Shown in pieces: positions 1 to 5,978 of a stretch of 14,194 nucleotides of DNA (position 1 is the first letter of the stretch; the number at the start of each line of letters is the position of its first letter). The DNA is taken from positions 1 to 14,194 of the forward strand of contig CAYFNI010000059.1 of assembly GCA_964344495.1 (NCBI GenBank), read 5' to 3'. Position numbers and translations under genes: made by a program. This DNA is from UBA6136 sp964344495 (lineage in GTDB: Bacteria; Pseudomonadota; Gammaproteobacteria; Methylococcales; Methylococcaceae). Under the pieces are notes generated by a model. The model ran no database searches and was not told where the DNA came from. It saw nothing but the letters and a program-made list of their open reading frames with translations.

Positions 1-1
1 T

Positions 2-985
2 GATGCGGATGTTCTGGCGATTAACCCGGCTGTGCTGCTTGATGAGAAACTCTGTCTAGCCAATAACCTGAGCCTGTTTCCGAATCTGAAAGCCACGGAA
101 CCAGATTTCAGGTCGACCATCAACTACTATGGCTCGGGGATTCATGAGGCAACCCCAGCTAATATAGCCAGTGCGCTCAGCACGCAATTGAGGTTTGCCA
201 TTCAACCGATCAAAACGGTCTGTGGCTCACCCATTATGAAATGGGAGATCCGCGGTATCGGCGTTCCCTACGCACCTGCCAGTTTTGTCGAAATGAAGAG
301 CGGATCGACCGGCGATATTCAGTGGAGTCCCGGAAACGGACAGAATGACGGGAGTGGAAGCACCCCGGTCACGACGCCGTTCGCATTCAGCGGGCCGGAG
401 CAGATCTCAGGTGTGGATCAGTTCGAGGAGCGCGTGACCGATGCGCTGGGACGGCAGTTTGTCTATGCGGGTTCGCCCAACTTTGTCTTTGTGACGCATC
501 CGATGCTGGTGTCATACGAGGTCGCGGGAAGCAGCCCCGTTACGATTGACTACACGCTGTCATCGCCCCAGGCCTCGGCGGGCAACCGCATTGAACTTCC
601 ACCGGGTAAAAAGCTGACGATTCGTCTGCACCGGCCGCAGAGAATAGGGCTTACCGGCGAGGATGCGGAGTTCTACGATATCGGCAAGATGTCGTATTAC
701 ATTGATATTCCCAACGCGCCTTACGATCCCTCTTCGCCTGTCTCTCCAAGCCGTGGACCGGGGCGCTGTGATGGCCAGGTAGTCGTGGACGCGCTCTCCG
801 ATACCCCTGTCAACAAGACCGCGCCGCCGACCCCGCTGGAAATGATCGTCGATATTGACACGTGCTTTACTGATCGGGGCCAGCGCTGGGATTCCGGCTA
901 TCTGGATCTGGATATTCAGGTGGCTGCTCCGAACGGGGGCAACAGCGCCCAGAAAATCTATTTGGAGCGGACTCCGCCGGGTTGA
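2..985 (+). CDS. Hypothetical protein, 5' partial
   Basis: I do not recognise this protein. The frame is open from base 2 to the TGA at 983-985, giving 327 visible residues, and there is no stop before the window edge. The GTG at 32 can be read as a start, but it has no convincing ribosome binding site and codons continue upstream, so the gene most likely begins outside the window. The product is rich in Gly, Ser, Pro and alternating hydrophobic residues, which suggests beta structure. It has four well-spaced cysteines (in LCLANN, KTVCGS, GRCDGQ and DTCFTD), and no membrane helix is visible. This would fit an exported or surface protein, but the N-terminus that would carry a signal peptide is missing. 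The gene ends 15 bases before a strong terminator, so it is transcriptionally separate from era. Function unknown. Confidence 0.75.
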   Translation, partial: DADVLAINPAVLLDEKLCLANNLSLFPNLKATEPDFRSTINYYGSGIHEATPANIASALSTQLRFAIQPIKTVCGSPIMKWEIRGIGVPYAPASFVEMKSGSTGDIQWSPGNGQNDGSGSTPVTTPFAFSGPEQISGVDQFEERVTDALGRQFVYAGSPNFVFVTHPMLVSYEVAGSSPVTIDYTLSSPQASAGNRIELPPGKKLTIRLHRPQRIGLTGEDAEFYDIGKMSYYIDIPNAPYDPSSPVSPSRGPGRCDGQVVVDALSDTPVNKTAPPTPLEMIVDIDTCFTDRGQRWDSGYLDLDIQVAAPNGGNSAQKIYLERTPPG

Positions 986-1000
986 TCTGGATGCCGGCCT

Positions 1001-1033
1001 GAAGAAACCCGCCGTCCGGCGGGTTTCTTTTTT
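1001..1033 (+). terminator. Rho-independent terminator
   Basis: A perfect 10-bp inverted repeat (1004-1013 with 1018-1027) closes a 4-base loop, GTCC. Two or three further A-U or G-U pairs at the base use the flanking A and T bases. Six T residues follow directly (1028-1033). It starts 15 bases after the stop of the first gene and lies 67 bases before era, so it ends the upstream transcript and implies that era has a promoter of its own. Confidence 0.93.
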
Positions 1034-1100
1034 GGGGTCCGCCCCAGCAGGATCCCCATGCTATTCTTTCGCTTTCCTGTTTCCCCATCAGCGTAAATCG

Positions 1101-1982
1101 ATGAAATCTGGCTTTGTCGCCCTCGTCGGCCGGCCCAATGTGGGCAAGTCGACCCTGCTCAATCACCTGATCGGGCAAAAAATCAGCATTACTTCACGTC
1201 GTCCGCAAACCACGCGTCACCGTATCCATGGCATCAAGACCACGGCGGAAGGGCAGGCCGTGTTTGTCGATACCCCGGGTATCCATGCCAGCGAGAAGCG
1301 GGCCATGAACCGGTATCTGAACAAGACCGCCAGTTCTGCGCTCGGTGATGTCGATCTGGTGGTCTGGCTGATTGATCGCGTCGGCTGGCTGCCCGAGGAT
1401 GATCTGGTCCTGCAACGCATCCGCACGGCCGGAGTGCCGGTGATTCTGGTGGTCAACAAAGTCGACCGGCTTGAGGACAAGGACTTGCTGCTCCCTTTTC
1501 TGCAGGATGCCAACCAGAGATTTGATTTTGCCGCCCTGATTCCGATTTCCGCCCTGAAAGGCACTCATCTCGAGGTGCTGGATCGCGCCATCATGGACCA
1601 TCTGCCCGAAGGTGAACCGGTGTTTCCGGACGATCAAATCACCGATCGCAGCATGCGTTTCATGGCGGCTGAAATCATCCGCGAGAAGCTGCTGCGCGCG
1701 CTGGGGCAAGAGGTGCCGCATGCGCTGACGGTCGAGATCGAGCAATACAAACAGGACGGTGAGTTGACCCGCATCAGTGCCCTGATCTGGGTCGAGCGCG
1801 ACGGTCAAAAGGCCATCGTCATCGGCAAGAAGGGCGAGGTGCTGAAAAAAGTAGGCGAGCGCGCGCGACATGATCTGGAGCGCATGCTCGAAGGCAAAGT
1901 CTTTCTGCAGTTATGGGTCAAGGTCAAGGAAGGCTGGTCGGATGATGAGCGCGCCTTGCGGAGCCTCGGCTACGCCGACTGA
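1101..1982 (+). CDS. era: GTPase Era
   Basis: Era is an essential GTPase that binds 16S rRNA near its 3' end and helps mature the 30S ribosomal subunit. The 293-residue product (E. coli Era is about 300) has all the GTPase motifs: G1 GRPNVGKS (10-17), G3 DTPG (57-60), G4 NKVD (119-122) and G5 SALKG (150-154). A C-terminal KH RNA-binding domain carries IGKKG (241-245). The frame is open further upstream, but only ATG 1101 gives the family's usual N-terminus, a few residues before the P-loop; no clear ribosome binding site precedes it. TATTCT at 1062-1067 could be a -10 element, but I see no matching -35. The era end may overlap the start of recO. rnc (RNase III), which usually precedes era in gammaproteobacteria, is absent here. 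Confidence 0.97.
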   Translation: MKSGFVALVGRPNVGKSTLLNHLIGQKISITSRRPQTTRHRIHGIKTTAEGQAVFVDTPGIHASEKRAMNRYLNKTASSALGDVDLVVWLIDRVGWLPEDDLVLQRIRTAGVPVILVVNKVDRLEDKDLLLPFLQDANQRFDFAALIPISALKGTHLEVLDRAIMDHLPEGEPVFPDDQITDRSMRFMAAEIIREKLLRALGQEVPHALTVEIEQYKQDGELTRISALIWVERDGQKAIVIGKKGEVLKKVGERARHDLERMLEGKVFLQLWVKVKEGWSDDERALRSLGYAD

Positions 1983-2709
1983 GACGGTCCCGTCGGTGTC
2001 GGACGGCCGGGGTGCAGCGGATGAGGCCATCGTGCTGCATGTGCAGCCGTATCGGGAAACGAGCCTGTTCGTGGACCTCCTGACGCGCCAGCACGGTCGT
2101 CTGAGGCTACTGGCCAAGGGTGCCCGGCGTGGCCGACACCCTGTGTCGCAGGTACTGCGCCCCTTCAATCCGGTGCGGGTGGCGTGGGCCGGGTATCGCG
2201 AGCTGCCGGTCTTGACGGCTGCCGAGTCGCTGGACCAAACCTTCAGCTTGCGTGGGACCGCCCTGTTTTGCGGTTTTTATCTGTGTGAACTGCTTGTCCG
2301 GTTACTGCCGGCACAGGATCCGCATCCCGGCCTCCATGCCCTGTTGCTGCATGCCTTGGGGCAGCTGGAATCCGGACGGGACGAGCAACCGATCCTGCGG
2401 GCCTTCGAGCTCGCCTTTCTCGAGTCGCTCGGCTACGGTCTGCGGCTGGACGAAGATGCGGCCGGGCAACCGATCGATCCGGCCACAACCTATGTCTATC
2501 ATCCGGAGCAGGGTGCCGTGATCACCGACGCCGGCGTACGCAACGGCATCCGGGGCGTTACCCTGCTGGCACTGGCCCAGGGGGAGTGGGGTGATGAACA
2601 GCTGGCACTGGAGGCCAAGCGGCTTCTGCGCGGCGTCATCCATCATTTGCTGAACGGTCGGCCCCTCAAAAGCCGCGAATTATTCAAACCTTCTGTGAGC
2701 TCATCCTGA
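1945..2709 (+). CDS. recO: DNA repair protein RecO
   Basis: RecO works with RecF and RecR to load RecA onto gaps coated with single-strand binding protein. The N-terminal OB-fold signature is clear (AIVLHVQPYRETSLFVDLLT, then HGRLRLLAKGARR), and the C-terminus ends with the family motif GRPLKSRELF. Zinc-finger cysteines are absent, as in E. coli RecO. The start is uncertain. ATG 1945 (254 aa), or ATG 1942 in another frame, follows AAGGAAGG at 1926-1933, but gives some 25 extra Ser/Ala/Pro-rich residues and overlaps era by 38 bases. GTG 1996 (237 aa) starts 13 bases after the era stop with a weak GAGACGG site, and matches better the usual distance to the AxVLH motif. Only one base separates recO from pdxJ, so the genes are probably co-transcribed and translationally coupled. 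Confidence 0.93.
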   Translation: MSAPCGASATPTETVPSVSDGRGAADEAIVLHVQPYRETSLFVDLLTRQHGRLRLLAKGARRGRHPVSQVLRPFNPVRVAWAGYRELPVLTAAESLDQTFSLRGTALFCGFYLCELLVRLLPAQDPHPGLHALLLHALGQLESGRDEQPILRAFELAFLESLGYGLRLDEDAAGQPIDPATTYVYHPEQGAVITDAGVRNGIRGVTLLALAQGEWGDEQLALEAKRLLRGVIHHLLNGRPLKSRELFKPSVSSS

Positions 2710-2710
2710 C

Positions 2711-3454
2711 ATGAACAGCACGCTACCCATTCTGCTGGGCGTCAACATCGACCACATCGCCACGGTGCGTCAGGCGCGGGGGACGCGCTACCCCGAAGTC
2801 CTGCACGCCGCCCTGATCGCCGAGCAGGCCGGCGCAGACGGCATTACCGCCCATCTGCGCGAAGACCGCCGGCACATTCAGGATCGCGATATCGAGTTGC
2901 TGGCCCAAACCCTGCAAACCCGGCTGAATCTGGAGATGGCCGTGACCGATGCGATGATCGACATCGCCCTGGCGGTCCGGCCGGGCGCCTGCTGTCTGGT
3001 GCCGGAAAAACGCGAGGAACTGACCACCGAGGGTGGGCTCGATGTGGAGGGCAATATCGCGCGTATCGCGTCGGCCTGTGCACGCCTCGGGGCGGCGGGC
3101 ATCGAGGTGTCGCTGTTCATCGACGCCGACATCGACCAGGTCCGGGCGGCGGCCCGCGCCGGAGCGCCGGTGATCGAACTGCACACCGGCCATTATGCTG
3201 ACGCCGAGCCGCCGATGCGGCGTCGGGAACTGGAGCGTCTGCAGGCCGCGGCCGAGGAGGCCGAGGCCCTGGGTCTGCAGGTCAATGCCGGGCACGGGCT
3301 GCACTATCACAACGTGACGGATATCTGCCGCATCCCGCAATTCCGGGAGCTCAATATCGGTCATTCGATCATCGCCCGCGCCCTTTTTTCGGGTCTGGAA
3401 CACGCGGTTCGCGACATGAAAGCCGTCATGGAGCAGGCCCGGGCCGCCATTTGA
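2711..3454 (+). CDS. pdxJ: Pyridoxine 5'-phosphate synthase PdxJ
   Basis: PdxJ condenses 1-deoxy-D-xylulose 5-phosphate with 3-amino-2-oxopropyl phosphate to make pyridoxine 5'-phosphate, the last ring-forming step of the DXP-dependent vitamin B6 route in the cytoplasm. The 247-residue product has the standard length and the TIM-barrel landmarks: GVNIDHIATVRQARGT (10-25), HLREDRRH with active-site His48, NLEMAV with Glu75, LVPEKREELTTEGGLDV (96-112), SLFIDAD (134-140) and NAGHGL with His195. Catalytic positions are assigned by matching E. coli PdxJ from memory (His45, Glu72, His193). ATG 2711 starts one base after the recO stop. acpS, which often follows pdxJ in this gene order, is not here; an unrelated membrane protein follows after 93 bases. 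Confidence 0.98.
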   Translation: MNSTLPILLGVNIDHIATVRQARGTRYPEVLHAALIAEQAGADGITAHLREDRRHIQDRDIELLAQTLQTRLNLEMAVTDAMIDIALAVRPGACCLVPEKREELTTEGGLDVEGNIARIASACARLGAAGIEVSLFIDADIDQVRAAARAGAPVIELHTGHYADAEPPMRRRELERLQAAAEEAEALGLQVNAGHGLHYHNVTDICRIPQFRELNIGHSIIARALFSGLEHAVRDMKAVMEQARAAI

Positions 3455-3547
3455 CCGTGGCCGGGCATTCTGCGATAGTTCACGGCCCGCGAGACCAGTA
3501 GGAGAATCCGGCGGCACTGTGCGCCTTGGCGACCGCCGATTACGGAC

Positions 3548-4237
3548 ATGTCAGACTCACGATACGGCCCACAGGCATCGGCGAAACGAGCCCGGCAGCA
3601 GCTGTCCGGTCGTTCCTTGCCGCCTGTTGGCATCGGCCACGGGTGGGGCATGACGCTGGGTCTGGTGGTCCTGTTTTCGATGCTGGCGTTGTTCTACCAG
3701 TTTCAGACCGAGCTCGATCTTCTCGAGCAGCGCCTGCTGACCGAGGCGCCGGCCGCCGGCGGCCAGCGCCTGCAGGCCATTGATCAGCACATGGGGCACC
3801 TGCGTGACCGGCTGCACGGCCTGATGGCCGATTCGCTGGAACTGCGGCTCAAATCGCTGGAGCGGCGGCTGTCGATGGGGCACGTCAACCCTGATGATCT
3901 GGTGCTGATGGAGGCCCTGAAGGCGGACCTCAAAACGCTGGAAAGCTACGCCAGCACACCCGGTGCCGCCGGTCTCGAATATGCCACGGCAGAACACCCC
4001 CGCTATCAGGCCGACCGCAATGCCCCGGTGCCGGCGATCGTCACCCAGGGCGAGTTGCTGCGTGAAATCTCCCGCCTCAGAACCCTGCTTTACCTGTGCC
4101 TGACCGGTCTGGTGGCCGGTGGCGCCCTGTTCGTCGGCCGCCACTGGCTGGCCCGGCGCAAGCCCGTTGCGCTGACCGGACCGCTGCCGACCAAACCGGC
4201 CCTTTTGGCCCGCCGTCGGCGGCCCGGATCGTCCTGA
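3548..4237 (+). CDS. Two-helix membrane protein, unknown function
   Basis: I do not recognise this 229-residue protein. It has a basic N-terminal tail (1-33), a hydrophobic helix at about 34-51 and a middle section (about 52-175). The middle includes Leu-rich, charged, heptad-like stretches at 54-65 and 84-133, suggestive of a coiled coil. A second membrane helix lies at about 178-197, and the tail is very basic and ends in a run of four Arg (222-225). By the positive-inside rule both ends face the cytoplasm and the middle lies in the periplasm. That topology resembles the sensing half of a chemoreceptor or histidine kinase, but no output domain is present. ATG 3548 is the first start codon after the in-frame stop at 3476-3478; no strong ribosome binding site is visible. 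It lies among housekeeping genes, between pdxJ and dusA. The alternative is a structural or division-related membrane protein. Confidence 0.8.
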   Translation: MSDSRYGPQASAKRARQQLSGRSLPPVGIGHGWGMTLGLVVLFSMLALFYQFQTELDLLEQRLLTEAPAAGGQRLQAIDQHMGHLRDRLHGLMADSLELRLKSLERRLSMGHVNPDDLVLMEALKADLKTLESYASTPGAAGLEYATAEHPRYQADRNAPVPAIVTQGELLREISRLRTLLYLCLTGLVAGGALFVGRHWLARRKPVALTGPLPTKPALLARRRRPGSS

Positions 4238-4269
4238 GCCGGGGCCTGTCCGCCCACCTTCCAACCTTG

Positions 4270-5343
4270 ATGCGCGGCCGCGTGCCTCGACGCTCCAGAG
4301 TTCCCATCGTGTACGCCCGCAACGACCCGCCCACCGTGGACCGAACCCTGTCCGTCGCGCCCATGCTCGACTGGACCGACCGACACTGCCGATATTTCCT
4401 GCGCCAGATCGCCCCGCAGGTGCTGCTCTATTCCGAAATGGTGACCACCGGGGCAGTCCTGCACGGCGACCGTGAACGGCTGCTCGGCTTCGATCCGCTG
4501 GAACATCCGCTGGCACTGCAACTGGGGGGCAGCGAGCCGGACGATCTGGCCCACTGCGCCCGGATCGGCGAAGACTGGGGGTATGACGAGATCAATCTCA
4601 ATGTCGGCTGCCCCAGCGATCGGGTACAGCGGGGCCGTTTCGGTGCCTGCCTGATGGCGGAGCCGGAACGGGTGGCCGAGTGCGTGGCGGCCATGACGCA
4701 GCAGGTGCGGGTGCCGGTGACGGTCAAGACCCGGATCGGGGTTGATGACCGGGACTCCTACGAAGAACTGACGCACTTTGTCGCCAGCGTCGCCGCCGCG
4801 GGTTGCCGAACCTTCATCATCCATGCCCGCAAGGCCTGGCTCAGCGGCCTGTCGCCCAAGGAGAACCGGGAGATTCCGCCGTTGCGCTACGACATCGCGG
4901 CGCGGCTGAAGCAGGATTTTCCCGCGCTGGAGATCGTGCTCAACGGCGGCATCCAGACGCTGGACGAGGTGGCCGAGCACCTTCGGACCTTCGACGGCGC
5001 GATGATGGGTCGCGCGGCCTACCACAATCCCTACCTGCTGGCGGAAGCCGGCCGTTTTTATGACGACGACACGCCGCCCCGCTCGCGGCTGGATGTCGTC
5101 GAGGCCATGCTGCCCTACATCGAGCGGGTTCTCGCCGGCGGCACCCGGTTGCACGCCATCAGCCGGCATATGCTGGGCCTGTTTCATGGTCAGCCTGGGG
5201 GCCGCATCTGGCGGCGCGAACTGGGCGAAGCCGCCACCCGCCGCGATGCCGGTGTGGCCGAGATCCGCCAGTTGCTGAACCGCGGCCTGCAGGGGCCGCA
5301 ACGATCTTCAGACCCGGCGAAAGCCACGGCCGGGTATACTTAG
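4270..5343 (+). CDS. dusA: tRNA-dihydrouridine(20/20a) synthase DusA
   Basis: DusA is an FMN- and NADPH-dependent enzyme that reduces uridines at positions 20 and 20a in the tRNA D-loop. The protein follows E. coli DusA closely: SVAPMLDWTDRHCRYFLR (28-45), the FMN-barrel segment LLYSEMVTTGAVLHGD, ALQLGGSEP, and NLNVGCPSDRVQ with the catalytic-type Cys114. Next come PVTVKTRIGVDDRDSYE, the DusA-subfamily signature IIHARKAWLSGLSPKENRE (183-201), NGGI and HMLGLF. ATG 4270 gives 357 residues; GTG 4309 (344 aa) is also possible and keeps the whole domain. The frame is open further upstream into the preceding gene, but that part has no family similarity. The last codons contain an inverted repeat and a possible -10 box for folE. 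Confidence 0.97.
   Translation: MRGRVPRRSRVPIVYARNDPPTVDRTLSVAPMLDWTDRHCRYFLRQIAPQVLLYSEMVTTGAVLHGDRERLLGFDPLEHPLALQLGGSEPDDLAHCARIGEDWGYDEINLNVGCPSDRVQRGRFGACLMAEPERVAECVAAMTQQVRVPVTVKTRIGVDDRDSYEELTHFVASVAAAGCRTFIIHARKAWLSGLSPKENREIPPLRYDIAARLKQDFPALEIVLNGGIQTLDEVAEHLRTFDGAMMGRAAYHNPYLLAEAGRFYDDDTPPRSRLDVVEAMLPYIERVLAGGTRLHAISRHMLGLFHGQPGGRIWRRELGEAATRRDAGVAEIRQLLNRGLQGPQRSSDPAKATAGYT
5312..5335. repeat. Inverted repeat overlapping the end of dusA
   Basis: ACCCGGC (5312-5318) and its exact reverse complement GCCGGGT (5329-5335) flank a 10-base loop. The right arm shares its last base with the possible -10 box of folE. No T-run follows directly; TTTTTT comes only at 5352-5357, so it is not a normal intrinsic terminator. 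It could be an operator or a chance product of GC-rich coding sequence. Confidence 0.45.
5335..5340 (+). promoter_or_regulatory. Possible -10 box for folE
   Basis: TATACT matches five of the six bases of the sigma-70 -10 consensus and lies 28 bases upstream of the folE start, inside the last codons of dusA. No good -35 stands at 16-18 bases; TTCAGA at 5307-5312 is too far away (22-base spacer). This is a weak prediction. Confidence 0.3.
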
Positions 5344-5368
5344 CGTCTGAATTTTTTGGTGAGATGAC

Positions 5369-5926
5369 ATGCACAACACGGTGATGGAAGAACTCTTTTC
5401 CCGATTGATCACGGAGATCGGCGAGGATGTGACGCGGGAAGGTCTGGTCGATACCCCCAAGCGGGCGGCGGCCGCGTTCCGCTTTTTGAACAACGGTTAC
5501 AACCGCAGTCTGGAGAATGTCCTCAACAATGCCGTATTTGAAGCCGACACCGAGGACATGGTGATCGTCAAGGACATCGAGCTTTACTCCCTGTGCGAAC
5601 ATCACCTGTTGCCGTTCATTGGCAAGTGCCATGTAGCCTATTTGCCGCAAGGCAAGGTGATCGGCCTGTCCAAAGTCGCGCGTATCGTCGATATGTATGC
5701 CCGCCGGCTGCAGATTCAGGAGCGGCTGACCAACCAGATTGCGACCGCACTCCAGCACGCCATCAACCCGGTCGGGGTGGCCGTGGTTATCGAGGCCAAG
5801 CACCTCTGCATGATGATGCGCGGCGTCGAAAAGCAGAATTCGGTCATGACCACCTCGGCGATGCTGGGTCTGTTCCGCAAGCAGATCAGCACCCGCTCCG
5901 AATTCCTGAACCTCATCAACCGCTAG
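5369..5926 (+). CDS. folE: GTP cyclohydrolase I FolE
   Basis: FolE opens the imidazole ring of GTP to give 7,8-dihydroneopterin triphosphate, the first step of folate (and queuosine or biopterin) synthesis. The 185-residue product carries the zinc site of the type IA enzyme: Cys76 and His79 in LYSLCEHHLLPF, and Cys147 in AKHLCMMMRGVEKQNS, with catalytic His78 and His145 beside them (matching E. coli Cys110, His113, Cys181, His112 and His179, from memory). QGKVIGLSKVARIVD and the QERLT segment are also typical. The start at 5369 has a GGTGAG ribosome binding site at 5358-5363. It is somewhat shorter than E. coli FolE (222 aa) at the N-terminus, as in many bacteria. Having all three zinc ligands makes this the Zn-dependent form, not the FolE2 type. 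Confidence 0.98.
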   Translation: MHNTVMEELFSRLITEIGEDVTREGLVDTPKRAAAAFRFLNNGYNRSLENVLNNAVFEADTEDMVIVKDIELYSLCEHHLLPFIGKCHVAYLPQGKVIGLSKVARIVDMYARRLQIQERLTNQIATALQHAINPVGVAVVIEAKHLCMMMRGVEKQNSVMTTSAMLGLFRKQISTRSEFLNLINR

Positions 5927-5978
5927 TGGACAGCCGCCCAGGCCGCTGCCCGCTGTTACCGTCCGATTGCGGGCGCCG

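Noticed and set aside
2..985. Lower G+C in the first gene as a sign of recent transfer
   Set aside because: Hand counts give 60 of 120 G+C at 121-240 against 39 of 60 at 7921-7980, but the start of era (1141-1200) is also 30 of 60, so the shift does not mark out the first gene.
2723..3517. 264-codon - strand open frame opposite pdxJ
   Set aside because: It is antisense to an intact conserved enzyme and has no recognisable motif.
3500..3653. Strong AGGAGA site with GTG 3519 as a possible small gene
   Set aside because: The spacing is long (13 bases) and the 44-residue frame is Arg/His/Cys-rich and overlaps the start of the membrane protein at 3548.
4090..5301. Long - strand open frame opposite dusA
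   Set aside because: It lies antisense to a conserved gene, has His/Arg/Gly-rich composition typical of the complement of GC-rich codons, and shows no family motif.
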